Assembly: GCA_016703025.1 (NCBI GenBank)
Contig: JADJCV010000003.1
Location: 62,001-126,000 of the forward strand
Direction of reading: 5' to 3'
DNA from: Candidatus Avedoeria danica
GTDB lineage: Bacteria > Chloroflexota > Anaerolineae > Epilineales > Epilineaceae
Length of the DNA stretch: 64,000 nt
The position numbers and the translations under genes were made by a program. Under the pieces are notes generated by a model that was not told where the DNA came from, ran no database searches, and worked only from the letters and a program-made list of their open reading frames with translations. Position 1 is the stretch's first letter. Each line of letters starts with the position of its first letter. Positions 8,847-18,369 of this stretch are shown piece by piece.

Positions 8847-9006
8847 CCCCGTCCCCTGCCCTACCTCTTCCCTTGCCCGACCTCCCACACACCCCCCCCC
8901 AACGCCCCACGCGTCCGATCACACCCTGCTATCCTTCCCCCCCGGTCGCGCCTTCTACCTCCTGCCGCACGCCGTTCGCGCCCGACGCCCAGCCGGGGGA
9001 GCCTGC

Positions 9007-12000
9007 ATGTCGATCCAACCGAAGGCCGACCCCCGGTCAGCCACGACGCTGTGCGCCGCCGCCACTCGAACCCCCATCCCTCGGGCCCCGCGCCTCTCCT
9101 CCGCGGTCGCCGCCTGTTGGGCAGCTGCACTCACGCTCGCCCTCACACTCGCCGTTGCGCTCGTCCCAACATCCCATGACGCCGCATCCGGCAGCCCCGC
9201 CGCCCAGCTCACCGCCGCCGCCTGGCGCAACACCGCCACCCACCTCCTCCCGCCCCCGCCCCCCTTCCCGCTCGCCCTCGCCTTCGACGACGCCGGCGGC
9301 CTCTACATGGCCGACGGCCGGACGCGCCGCGTGGCGCGCTACGACGGCGCGGGGGCCGTCACGGGGGGGTGGGACGTCGACGGCGTGCCGCTGGCCCTGA
9401 CGTGGGACGCGACCGAACGGGTGGTCCTCGTCTTTGTCTTCACCGGCGCCGGGCCGTTTGTCGAGGCCTGGCGGCCGGACGGCGTGCGTCTCTGGAGCGA
9501 CCGCGTCACGGACCAGTTCGTCCGCGGCCTCGAGGACCAGCTGTCCGTCGATCTCGGCTGGGCCGTCGGCGACGTCGGACCGACCGTGCTCTTCAACGGC
9601 GAGGCGTCGCGCTACGACCGGGCCAGCGGCCTCCTCCAGCGCGCCGGCGGGCGCTGGATCGCCGCCGACGGCCGGCCGATGCGGATGGCCGTCCTCTCCG
9701 CCACGCTCCTCGCCGCGATCGAGCCCGCGCAGCAGCGGCTGCTCTTCGTGGACATCGCCCGCGGCGTCCGCGCCACCGTGCCACTCACGGACGTCGTCCC
9801 GCTGGCCGTTGCCGCCGGGCCGGTCCTGGCATTCTCGTCCTCCGCCGGTACGACGACCGCCCCGCCCGTCGTCGCTCACGTGCTGGCCCGCGGCGTCGAG
9901 CGCGATCGCGTCGGCCTCGTCGTGCTCAGCATCGCCCCGGACGGCCGCGAGGTCGGGCGCTGGGCGGTGCCGCCGGCGCTCGGCGGCGCGCCCGGCGACG
10001 ACGCGGCGCGCTGGTCGATCGCCGTCGGCGCCGACGGCCTGGCCTTCACGCGCGGCGTCGAGCGCTTCAGCCTCGAGCGCTTCGGGCCGGGCGGGCAGCA
10101 CCGCTTCAGCGTGCCGATGGGCCGCATGGCCGGCACGTTCGGTCGCCGCGCCGCCCGGACCCGCGCCAATTTGGTCAGCGGCTCGGCCGCCCTCGGCCTC
10201 GCCGCCGGTCCGGACGGTGCGCTGGCCGTGCTCGACGGCCCGGGCTCGCGGATCCTCGCGCTCTCCGTGGACGGTGCGGCTGCGGGCAGCGTGCTCCAGC
10301 AGACCGTCCTGCCCTACGACGTCGTCGACATCGCCTCGGATGCGGACGGGGCGATGTCGAAGCCCGCCACGGCCCGCTACTTCGTGTCGCTTGCCGACGA
10401 TCGGATCCGCCGGGTGAGCGCTGCCGCCGATGTCGCGCGCTTCACCGACCCGTGGACGGCCGACTGCGGCTGCCCGCTTGGTGGACGGATGTCGATGGGC
10501 GGCGGACGGCTCTGGCTCACGCGGCCGGCGACGCGCCGCGTGGCGGAAATGGAAGTCGATGCCGGGTCGGTGCGCGAGGTCGTCAAGGCGGGCGCGATCG
10601 GGCTCTGGCCGGCGGATATCGCGGCCGGCGAGGACGGCAGCGTCTGGGTGGCCGATGGGATCGTCGGGCGCGTCGAGCGCTGGCGGCCTGGGGCGTCCGA
10701 ACCGGCAGCGGCGTGGCAGGCCGGTGTGCTGAACGGCCCGCGCCGGCTCGCGGCCGGACGATTGGCGGACGGGACGGACGCCGTTGCCGTGCTGCTGGCC
10801 GACGGCCATATCGAGATCCATGAGCGCGCCGGCGGCAACCTCATCGCGGCGTTCAAGCCGCGCCTGATCCCCGACGAGCCGTTGCTGGCGGACGACTTGT
10901 TCATCACCGCCGGCGGTTCCCTTGCCCTGGCCGACGCCGCGCGGCGTGCCGTGCACATCTTCGCTCCCGTGGGTGCGGCGACGCCAACGCCCGACGCGAC
11001 GCCGAACGCAACGCCCGACACCGTGCCGACCAGGACGCCCGGCGCAACGCCGACGGCGATCGTCGGCGGCGGCACGTGCCGGGTCTCGGGCGACAAGGCC
11101 GTTGGGCCGAACCGGATCCTCCTCGGCCGGACGGCGGCCGTGACGCTGACGCTCAGCGTCGACTGCCCGGGCCAGCCGCGGCTACTCGGGGCGGACGTGA
11201 TGCTCGTCCTCGACCGCTCGGTGTCCATGTCCGGAGACGGGCTGGCCGGGGCGAAGGCGGCGGCGCTCCAGTTCGTGTCGCTGCTCGACGTGCGCGTGCA
11301 CCGCGTCGGCCTCGTTTCGTTCGGGACGGACATCCGGTTGGAGGCGGCGCTCGGCGCCGACCCGGTGCCGGTGGCCAACGGGATCAACCGACTGGTGGCC
11401 GGCGGCGAGACGAACCTCGGCGCGGCGCTCCTGGCCACCGGGCGCCACATGGAAGCGCGGCGGCGCGCGGACGCCCAGCCCGTCATCGTCCTCCTGACGG
11501 ACGGCCATGACACCGTCCAGGACGCCGACCCGGTGGCCACCTCGCTCTGGCTGAAGGGCTGGGGGGTCCAGATCTACGCCGTTGGGCTCGGCGAGAGCGC
11601 GGATGCCGCATCGCTCGACCCGCTGGCGACGGACCCCGCCCACGTCTTCCTCGCGCCGTCGCCCAACGAGCTTGCGCCGATCTACGCCCAGATCGTCCGC
11701 CGTGTCGGGACGTCCGGACTGGTGGCCAACCTCAGCGTCGACGACGATCTCACGCCCGGGATCGGCCTCGAGCGCGGCTCGGCCCAGCCGCCGGCCCTCG
11801 AACGCCCGGACGGTCTGTCGTGGGGCCGGGCGGTCCTCGGCCCCGAGGGGTTCGCCGCCGAGTTCGTCATCCGTCCGACCGCGGCAGGTCGCCACGCGGT
11901 CAGCCGCTCGGCCGTCGCGCGCTGGACGGACGCCGACGGCGCCGTGTACGCCTTCCCGTTCCCGCCGGTCGAGATCGAGGTGTACGTTCCGACCGCCGTG

Positions 12001-12618
12001 CCGTCCCCGACGCCGACAGCGACGCCGGAACCGTACCGCGCCTACCTGCCCGTCCTCTGGCGCTCGGCCTGCATCCCGGCGCCCAAGCCGGCGGACGTCG
12101 TGCTCCTCATCGACACGTCCAGCAGCATGACGGGCGACAAGCTGGCCCAAGCCAAGACCGCCGCCAAGACGTTCGTCGGCCTGCTCGACCTCCCGCGCGA
12201 CCACGCCGCCGTCGTCTCGTTCGACGAGGAGCCGCGCGCGACGACCGGGTTGTCGGGCAGCCTGGCGGCGCTCGAGGCGGCCATCGGGTCCCTCACGAAC
12301 GGCACCGGAACGCGGATCGACCGCGCCCTCGAGGCCGCGCACGCCATGCTGGCCACGACCCGTGCCGATCCGTCGCGCCGCGCCGTCGTCGTGCTCCTGA
12401 CGGACGGCGGCCAGTCCGGACCGCTCCCGCCCGTTCTCACCGCCGCCGAAGCGCTCCGGACCAGCGGGACCGTGCTCTACGCCGTCGGCCTCGGCCCGGA
12501 CGCCGACCTGGCGCTCCTGCGCACCGTCGCCGGCCCCGGCCGCCTCTTCACCGCGCCCACGCCGGCCGATCTGGCGGCCATCTACGCGGAGGTGGCGGCG
12601 GTGACGGGGTGTCGGTGA
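9007..12618 (+). CDS. Giant secreted propeller + double VWA surface protein (paralog)
   Basis: A 1203-residue exported protein, paralogous to 4126-7803 with the same domain order. It has a signal peptide (AACWAAALTLALTLAVALV) and an N-terminal propeller region with DCGCPLGGRM. A Thr/Pro linker (about 658-685) precedes the first VWA domain, whose MIDAS reads DRSVS (near 734) with GETNLGA and LLTDGHD. A beta domain, a short linker and YRAYLPVLWRSAC (near 1012) follow, then a second VWA (DTSSS near 1034, GTRIDRA, LLTDGGQ). The ATG at 9007 has a GGGGGA ribosome-binding site; the open frame further upstream runs through the inverted-repeat element and is not coding. The pair most likely arose by tandem duplication. 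Location is probably the cell surface. Confidence 0.88.
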   Translation: MSIQPKADPRSATTLCAAATRTPIPRAPRLSSAVAACWAAALTLALTLAVALVPTSHDAASGSPAAQLTAAAWRNTATHLLPPPPPFPLALAFDDAGGLYMADGRTRRVARYDGAGAVTGGWDVDGVPLALTWDATERVVLVFVFTGAGPFVEAWRPDGVRLWSDRVTDQFVRGLEDQLSVDLGWAVGDVGPTVLFNGEASRYDRASGLLQRAGGRWIAADGRPMRMAVLSATLLAAIEPAQQRLLFVDIARGVRATVPLTDVVPLAVAAGPVLAFSSSAGTTTAPPVVAHVLARGVERDRVGLVVLSIAPDGREVGRWAVPPALGGAPGDDAARWSIAVGADGLAFTRGVERFSLERFGPGGQHRFSVPMGRMAGTFGRRAARTRANLVSGSAALGLAAGPDGALAVLDGPGSRILALSVDGAAAGSVLQQTVLPYDVVDIASDADGAMSKPATARYFVSLADDRIRRVSAAADVARFTDPWTADCGCPLGGRMSMGGGRLWLTRPATRRVAEMEVDAGSVREVVKAGAIGLWPADIAAGEDGSVWVADGIVGRVERWRPGASEPAAAWQAGVLNGPRRLAAGRLADGTDAVAVLLADGHIEIHERAGGNLIAAFKPRLIPDEPLLADDLFITAGGSLALADAARRAVHIFAPVGAATPTPDATPNATPDTVPTRTPGATPTAIVGGGTCRVSGDKAVGPNRILLGRTAAVTLTLSVDCPGQPRLLGADVMLVLDRSVSMSGDGLAGAKAAALQFVSLLDVRVHRVGLVSFGTDIRLEAALGADPVPVANGINRLVAGGETNLGAALLATGRHMEARRRADAQPVIVLLTDGHDTVQDADPVATSLWLKGWGVQIYAVGLGESADAASLDPLATDPAHVFLAPSPNELAPIYAQIVRRVGTSGLVANLSVDDDLTPGIGLERGSAQPPALERPDGLSWGRAVLGPEGFAAEFVIRPTAAGRHAVSRSAVARWTDADGAVYAFPFPPVEIEVYVPTAVPSPTPTATPEPYRAYLPVLWRSACIPAPKPADVVLLIDTSSSMTGDKLAQAKTAAKTFVGLLDLPRDHAAVVSFDEEPRATTGLSGSLAALEAAIGSLTNGTGTRIDRALEAAHAMLATTRADPSRRAVVVLLTDGGQSGPLPPVLTAAEALRTSGTVLYAVGLGPDADLALLRTVAGPGRLFTAPTPADLAAIYAEVAAVTGCR

Positions 12619-12657
12619 CTGCTGCCACCCCGTGACACGCGCGCCCGTTGGTTCTTT

Positions 12658-15600
12658 TCAGCGCCGCCCCGCCCAAGGCAGCCAAACCACCCGTTCGCGC
12701 CCCGGCGTGAGCACCGGCGGCGGCGTGCGCGGCTCCGGCGTGCCCGTCGGCTCGATCGTCGGCCGCGGCGTCATCGTCGGGGGCGGGGTGGCGGTCGGGA
12801 GGAGCGTGTCCAGGAAGCCGGACGGGAAGTAGGCGTAGCCGGACTGCTGACCGAACCGGTACGCGAGGCGCGTGAAGCGCGTGCTCTCGCCGATGCGGGC
12901 CGCTTGCGGCCGCACGACGACGCCGATCAGCTGCGGCCGGCCGCGCGGCAGGCGCTCGAACGTCCAGATCGCTTCGGCCGGGTGGTCGGGGTCCAACGTT
13001 CGTGGCAGCGGCACGTACTTGTCGAAGTCGGGCTCGATGTCCTCCGGATAACCCTCGATGATCTGAATGGCCGTCGGCTGTACATTGCCGAGGTCGGCGG
13101 CGATGCCCTTGAACAACTCCACGAGCAGTGCGCTGTCCGGGGCGAGCAGCGCATCGGGCCCGCTCGAGGCGACGGATGCCAGCTCAGGGTCGCAGTCGCC
13201 GGCGCAGACCGTGATGATCCGGATGCCCTTGGCCTTCATCCCCGTCGCCGTCGCGAGCATCACCGGCGCCGCGCCGGCCGCCTCGCGGCCGTCCGTCAGG
13301 AGGACGACCGCGCCGACGGCGTCCGGCCGGCGGGCATCGAGCAGTCCCTCGGCGGCGACGAGGGCGCTCGTGATCGCCGTCCGGCCGTTGGCCTCGAGCC
13401 GGGCGAGGGCGCTGCGGACGGCCCGGAAGTCGGCGTCCAGCGGCAGCCGGGCGTCGACCTCGGTGCTGAACGTCACGAGCCCGACGCGGGTGCCGGACGG
13501 CACGCCGTCCAGGAAGCCCTCTGCGGCCCGCACGGCGTTCGTCAGGCGAGACTGGCTGGCCATCGAATCGGAGTGGTCGATGACGAGCACGACGTCCAGC
13601 TTGGCGGTCGTCGGCGGGCAGACCAGCGCGGCGGAGAGCGTGAAGGTGATCGGGTCGCCGGCGACGGCACCGGCCCGGCGCGGCAGGCGATCGAGGTCGG
13701 GCGTGCACGGACCGGCGGTGCCGGGGGGGAAGACCGTCACCGCGGGCGATGCAAGGCGGGTCGTGGCCGAGCGGTCGACCTCGTCGACGAACGTCAGGCG
13801 CGTGTCCGTGCCGAGCGGCAAGTCCGTGCCGAGCGCCTGTGGCTGGACTGCATAGCGCACCGACTCGCTGCCGGCTCCGGAGCGGGTCGTCACGTGCCAC
13901 GTCAGCCGCTGGCCATCGATCGCATCGGGCGGCGGCACGGCCGAGTCGGCGACGTAGCGCATGTCCGGCGGCAGCGTTTCCTCGATCGTGGCTTGCTTGA
14001 TCCGGATCGTGCCGTACCGGTGGGCGAGGGCGCTGAGGAGCCCGTCGAGCCCGGTCGCGTGAACGGTGTGGTGCTCGCTCGGGCCGCTGGCCGACTGTTC
14101 CAGCGCCGGGTGGCAGCGCACGTCGATGCAGATCGTCGTGACGCGGACGCCGTCGGACTTGAGCCGGTCGGCCGCGGCCAGCAGCGCCTCAGGGGCCTGG
14201 TAGCCGTCGGTGATCAGGATGACCCCGGCCGCGGCGTCGGGGCGCCGCCACTGCAGCTCGTCACCGGCGGCGGCCAGGCCGGCGGACATGTTCGGCTCAC
14301 CGAAACCACCGCCCGTGATGTCGCCCAGCGAGTCGAGCGTGCCGTGGATGCGGTCGAGGTTGGCCGAGAGCGGCACGCGCAGCACGCGCTGATCCAGCGT
14401 CACGAGGCCGGCGTTGACGTCCAGCGCAGCCGTCTCGTAGAGCAGCGTCCGCACCGCACCGCGAATCCGCGAGAGCTCGTCGACCGTCATCGTCACGCCG
14501 GCATCCAGGACGATGACGAGGTCCTGCCGCCGCAGATCGGTCGGACAGTTCGTGTCGAACGCCACCGTCACGTTCACCGGTTGCGACAGCACGACGCTCG
14601 GCTCCCAGCGCGTCTTGACCGCCGGCGGCGTGCAGGCGGTGCCGGCCGATGCGGCGATGACGGACAGCGGCGCGCCGGGCAGGCGCAGGCGGGCCGAGCT
14701 GTACGCGTCGTTGTACACCAGCCGCGCCGTGCCCTCGCCGGCGTAGCGGACGGGGCCGAGCGCCGCGGCGGTGAAGCTGTAGCGCACGTGCAGCGGTACA
14801 TCCACCTGTGCCGCGAGCGGGCCGATGTGGAGCCCGGCCCCGTCCGCGGTGACCGAGCCGGGCGTGCTCGTCACGGCGCTGCCGGGGACGTACCGTGCGC
14901 CGAGCGGCAGCACGTCGTCCACGGCGATGGAAGTCAGCGCGGCGGCCGTGCCGCGATGCTCGGTGAGCACCCGGCCGAGGAGGATCGCGTCGCGCAGGCG
15001 CTGCAGGTCGGGGAAGTCGTAGGCCCACGTGAGCGCCGGGTCGCAGCCGCCACCGACGCAGATCGGCACGATCTCGATGCCGCGCGCGTCCGCTCGCTTC
15101 AGCGCCGCCGCGACGGCGGACGGGGAGGACCGGACGGCCAGCGAGTTGCCGATGTAGTACACGATCTCGTGCGACAGCGGCTGGCGCACGATCGTGTCGA
15201 TGGCGGCGTTCAAGGCGGCCACGGCGGTGCCGCCGGACTCGCCCCGCCAAGCGCGGATCGGGGCGTTCAGCGTGTTCACGTCGCGCGTCGGCGGGACGAC
15301 GACGGGCTGCGGCGCGACGTTCCAGACGATGCCGTATATCCCGTCCGCGCCGCCCGGCGGATCGTACCACGCGCGCGCCGTCGTCACGTAGCGCTCGATG
15401 TTCTCGTCCGTCAGGCCCGCCGGCGGCTGGAGGGCGATGATCCCGTTGGACTGCACCGGGAAGGCCCAGCAGCCGCGCGGGGTGAACTGCAGCGTGACCT
15501 CGACGCGGTCGCCCGGACGGGCCGCTTCCGGGTTGTAGCGCCGGCTGGCCTCGAGCCGGCAGTCGCTGTCGGCGCGCGGGACGACGACGGTGAGCGGGAT

Positions 15601-16185
15601 GTCGATGTCGGCGGTGAGCGGCCGGCGCTCGAGGAGCGGCTCGGGCTCGCGCCGCAGCAGCCGCGTGGTGTCGAACGCGACGCCCCAGGCGTAGCGCGCT
15701 TCGCCGGCGGCGCTGACGGCCGGGTCAACCGGGGCGGCGCGCAGGCGGTAGCGGACCTCGCGGATCATGATGCCCCCGTCCTCGGCACCGGCGGCGAACC
15801 GCCACACCGCCTCCGTCGGCGACCATGCGTCCGGCGGCGGATCGGTGCCGTCGGGTCCGGGGCTGATCGGGCTGAGCGTCAGGCCGGCCGGCAGCGTCTC
15901 GGTGATCGCCATGCCCTGCAGATCGTCGATGCCCGCGATGCCGCAGTCCACCTCGGCCCAGATCGCGACCTCGACCTCGCCGCCCCAGGCCACCTTCGAG
16001 ACCTGCACGCCGTTGCGGTAGAAATCGCGGCTGTAACGGGCGCTGCACGGGCGGTCCGCCGCGGCGGGGCGGGCCAGCGCGCTTCCGCGGGCCGGCCCGG
16101 CGGCGAGGCAGCAGATGGCCGTGGCCAGCACGGGGGCGGCCAAGACGAACGGCGTTCGCGTTCGGCGGACGATGGCGACGGCCAT
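12658..16185 (-). CDS. Secreted protein with three VWA-like modules
   Basis: A 1175-residue exported protein (signal peptide PFVLAAPVLATAICCLAAG). DUF11-like beta domains alternate with three VWA-type modules. The first lacks a recognisable MIDAS. The second has a degenerate one (LDAGVT, near residue 558, keeping ITDGYQ). Only the third is intact (DHSDS near 865, NGRTAIT, LLTDGRE). Repeated cysteine pairs of the type CxGGGC/CIDVRC and VCAGDC follow each module. The C-terminus is a Pro/Thr linker ending VVWLPWAGRR, the shared LPW motif. The ATG at 16185 directly precedes the signal peptide; the 15 codons upstream are not needed. It converges on the VWA gene at 9007 with only 39 bp between stops. 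Ligand-binding surface role inferred from the VWA fold. Confidence 0.85.
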   Translation of the reverse strand: MAVAIVRRTRTPFVLAAPVLATAICCLAAGPARGSALARPAAADRPCSARYSRDFYRNGVQVSKVAWGGEVEVAIWAEVDCGIAGIDDLQGMAITETLPAGLTLSPISPGPDGTDPPPDAWSPTEAVWRFAAGAEDGGIMIREVRYRLRAAPVDPAVSAAGEARYAWGVAFDTTRLLRREPEPLLERRPLTADIDIPLTVVVPRADSDCRLEASRRYNPEAARPGDRVEVTLQFTPRGCWAFPVQSNGIIALQPPAGLTDENIERYVTTARAWYDPPGGADGIYGIVWNVAPQPVVVPPTRDVNTLNAPIRAWRGESGGTAVAALNAAIDTIVRQPLSHEIVYYIGNSLAVRSSPSAVAAALKRADARGIEIVPICVGGGCDPALTWAYDFPDLQRLRDAILLGRVLTEHRGTAAALTSIAVDDVLPLGARYVPGSAVTSTPGSVTADGAGLHIGPLAAQVDVPLHVRYSFTAAALGPVRYAGEGTARLVYNDAYSSARLRLPGAPLSVIAASAGTACTPPAVKTRWEPSVVLSQPVNVTVAFDTNCPTDLRRQDLVIVLDAGVTMTVDELSRIRGAVRTLLYETAALDVNAGLVTLDQRVLRVPLSANLDRIHGTLDSLGDITGGGFGEPNMSAGLAAAGDELQWRRPDAAAGVILITDGYQAPEALLAAADRLKSDGVRVTTICIDVRCHPALEQSASGPSEHHTVHATGLDGLLSALAHRYGTIRIKQATIEETLPPDMRYVADSAVPPPDAIDGQRLTWHVTTRSGAGSESVRYAVQPQALGTDLPLGTDTRLTFVDEVDRSATTRLASPAVTVFPPGTAGPCTPDLDRLPRRAGAVAGDPITFTLSAALVCPPTTAKLDVVLVIDHSDSMASQSRLTNAVRAAEGFLDGVPSGTRVGLVTFSTEVDARLPLDADFRAVRSALARLEANGRTAITSALVAAEGLLDARRPDAVGAVVLLTDGREAAGAAPVMLATATGMKAKGIRIITVCAGDCDPELASVASSGPDALLAPDSALLVELFKGIAADLGNVQPTAIQIIEGYPEDIEPDFDKYVPLPRTLDPDHPAEAIWTFERLPRGRPQLIGVVVRPQAARIGESTRFTRLAYRFGQQSGYAYFPSGFLDTLLPTATPPPTMTPRPTIEPTGTPEPRTPPPVLTPGRERVVWLPWAGRR

Positions 16186-16330
16186 GTGCGACTCCGTGGT
16201 GCGATCGGCGCGGCACGCCAGGAAGAACACGCGCCGACCGCGGATCTGGACAGCTGATCAAGGATAGGGACAGCGGACTCCGGCTGAAGGTTGCACCGTC
16301 CGCCGGAAGGCGCTCTGCTAGGATAGCGCG

Positions 16331-16909
16331 ATGACCGATCTCGTGCCGTTCCGCCGCCACACGACCGACGATCTGCGGGCCGCCCGCCCGTCCGCCGCCG
16401 CGCGCGACGCGACGCGCCTGCCGGTCGTCGTCGTGCTGGACAACGTGCGCTCGGCCTACAACACCGGCCTGATCTTCAGGCTGTGCGACTGCATCAACGT
16501 CACGTCGCTCTGGTTGACCGGCTGCACGCCCTATCCGGGTGCGAACGCACACGCCGACTTCCATCTGCGCAAGACCGGTGTCGGCGGCAGCATCGACGCG
16601 CTGCCGTGGCGGCACGTTTCCGAAGCGGCGCCCGAGGTTGCGCGGCTGAAGGCGGACGGCTGGCGCGTGATCGCCGTCGAGCAGGCGACGGGCAGCATGC
16701 CGCTGGCCGTCGCCGACCTCGCGCCGCCCGTCGTCCTCATCTTCGGCCACGAGCGACTTGGCGTGGACGACGCGCTCTTGGCGCTGGCCGACGCTGTCGT
16801 CGAGCTGCCGGTGCGCGGCGTGAGCAACAGCCTGAACGTGGCGCTCTGCGCCAGCGCGGTGCTCTACGCGGGGCTGCCGACATGGGAGCGGTCGATTCAC
16901 GGCGGCTGA
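16331..16909 (+). CDS. SpoU/TrmH-family RNA 2'-O-methyltransferase
   Basis: A 192-residue SPOUT-fold methyltransferase that would transfer a methyl group from SAM to a ribose 2'-OH of tRNA or rRNA. All three SpoU motifs are present: motif 1 LDNVRSAYNTGLIFR (36-50), motif 2 IFGHERLG (about 139-146), and motif 3 VSNSLNVALCASAVLY (about 164-179), whose loop forms the trefoil knot. It is about the length of the minimal TrmH/TrmL class without an extra RNA-binding domain, so the target nucleotide cannot be read from the sequence. A TAGGAT hexamer lies six bases before the ATG and there is no clear ribosome-binding site, so a leaderless transcript is possible. Divergent from the VWA gene upstream. 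Confidence 0.9.
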   Translation: MTDLVPFRRHTTDDLRAARPSAAARDATRLPVVVVLDNVRSAYNTGLIFRLCDCINVTSLWLTGCTPYPGANAHADFHLRKTGVGGSIDALPWRHVSEAAPEVARLKADGWRVIAVEQATGSMPLAVADLAPPVVLIFGHERLGVDDALLALADAVVELPVRGVSNSLNVALCASAVLYAGLPTWERSIHGG

Positions 16910-17026
16910 CGGATCGCGCGGCGCCCGTCGGGACCGCGCACGGATGGGTCCGCCATCGAGCCGAGTGGGCTTGAACGGTCCCCCGTGCGGGCGTACCATC
17001 CGCCGCGCAATCCCGCCTCCCAACGG

Positions 17027-17046
17027 CGACGCCCAGCGGGGCGTCG
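17027..17046. promoter_or_regulatory. Hairpin in the TMEM43 leader
   Basis: cgacgccc (17027-17034) pairs perfectly with gggcgtcg (17039-17046) across a four-base loop. It ends 40 bp before the TMEM43-like start codon, which has a strong GAGGAGG-type ribosome-binding site. It could be a 5' UTR hairpin or a remnant of the REP palindrome family; no U-run follows. Confidence 0.4.
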
Positions 17047-17086
17047 GTGCCGCGCGGTGCGGCGGGCCGCCTGAGGAGGCGAGACA

Positions 17087-18238
17087 ATGTCGGATAGGGT
17101 GACGGTCACCACCCACCAGTCGTGGGTCAGCCGCGTCGGCGGTTCGTTCGCCGGGGCGCTGTTCGGGCTGCTGATGGCCCTGGCCAGCTTCCCGCTGCTG
17201 TTCTGGAACGAGGGCCGCGCGGTCACGACGGCGCGCACGTTGAACGAAGGCTCCAAGACGGTGCTCTCGGTCTCGGCGGAGGGGGTCGACGTGGCCAACG
17301 ACGGCAAGCTCGTCCATATGACGGGGTTGGCGACGACGGCTGAGACGCTCACCGACCCGACGTTCGATGTCTCGGCGAATGCGCTCAAGCTGACCCGCTC
17401 GGTCGAGATGTACCAGTGGCAGGAATCGTCGCGCTCCGAGACGAAGACGAAGCTGGGCGGAGGGCAGGAGACGGTCACAACCTACACCTACGACAAGGGT
17501 TGGTCCGATCAGGCGATCGACTCGTCCGGCTTCCAGGAGCCCGACGGCCATCAGAACACCGGCGAGATGCCGTACGACAGCGACAGCTGGACGGCCGACC
17601 GCGTGACGCTCGGCGCCTTCGTCCTGCCCGCCGACCTCGTCGCCAAGCTCGGCGACGGCGACGCGATCCCGGTGCCGGACAGCGCGGCCAGGGACGGCCG
17701 CCGGATCCAGGCGGATCGCCTCTACATCGGCAAGGACCCCGACGCGCCGGCGGTCGGCGACGTGCGGATTCGGTTCACGGCGCTCGAGCCGCAGACGGTG
17801 AGCGTCGTCGCGGCGCAGTCACAGGGCACGCTGGAGGCGTACACCGGGGCCGGCAAGGCGATCGAGATGGCCGCGGTGGGCACGCATACGGCCGAGTCGA
17901 TGTTCGCCGACGCCAAGGCGGAGAACACGCTGATCCTGTGGTTCGTGCGCCTGTTCGGCTACCTCCTCATGGCCTTCGGGATTCTGCTCGTCTTCAACCC
18001 GCTCGGCGTCATCGGGTCCGTCATCCCGTTCGTGGGCCGCCTGATGGGCTTCGGCGCCGGGCTGTTCAGCTTCCTCATCGCCGTGCCGCTCACGCTGATC
18101 ACGATCGCGCTCGGGTGGGTGGCATACCGGCCGGTGGTGGCGGTGGTGCTCATCGCGATCGCGGTGGGCGTCGTGTGGCTGGCGCTGCGGCTGCGGAAGG
18201 GGGCGGTGGCGAAGGCGACGGGGGGGGCGGCGGCCTGA
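17087..18238 (+). CDS. TMEM43-family membrane protein
   Basis: A 383-residue protein matching the bacterial branch of TMEM43 (LUMA). It has one N-terminal membrane helix (residues 24-43) ending FWNEGRAVTTARTLNEG, a hallmark of the family. A large extracytoplasmic domain of about 230 residues follows (VEMYQWQE, TYTYDKGW), then four closely spaced C-terminal helices (about 284-375). Family members are found from bacteria to mammals; the human protein is an inner nuclear membrane protein, while the bacterial role is unknown. The ATG has a good GAGGAGG site. Gene neighbours give no functional hint. The assignment is secure on the NEGRA motif and the 1+4 helix layout. Confidence 0.88.
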   Translation: MSDRVTVTTHQSWVSRVGGSFAGALFGLLMALASFPLLFWNEGRAVTTARTLNEGSKTVLSVSAEGVDVANDGKLVHMTGLATTAETLTDPTFDVSANALKLTRSVEMYQWQESSRSETKTKLGGGQETVTTYTYDKGWSDQAIDSSGFQEPDGHQNTGEMPYDSDSWTADRVTLGAFVLPADLVAKLGDGDAIPVPDSAARDGRRIQADRLYIGKDPDAPAVGDVRIRFTALEPQTVSVVAAQSQGTLEAYTGAGKAIEMAAVGTHTAESMFADAKAENTLILWFVRLFGYLLMAFGILLVFNPLGVIGSVIPFVGRLMGFGAGLFSFLIAVPLTLITIALGWVAYRPVVAVVLIAIAVGVVWLALRLRKGAVAKATGGAAA

Positions 18239-18369
18239 TCTGGGGCGTCGCGGTGTCGGTTGCGGCGGTTGCGACGGGTGCGCGGCGGCTGCGCGGCGGT
18301 GAAACGGCGTTTCGGACATCCGAATCCACGGTAGGCTGCGGGGGTTGTCAGAACAAGGAGGCCCCGCAG

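Noticed and set aside
16149..16159. Second LexA-like site (gaacggcgttc)
   Set aside because: The spacer is three bases rather than four and it lies inside coding sequence.
12904..16257. A 1117-residue plus-strand open frame
   Set aside because: Antisense to the three-VWA gene, with no recognisable domains.
16291..16324. Sigma-70 promoter before the SpoU gene (TTGCAC / TAGGAT)
   Set aside because: The spacer is 22 bp, too long; only the -10-like element is mentioned.
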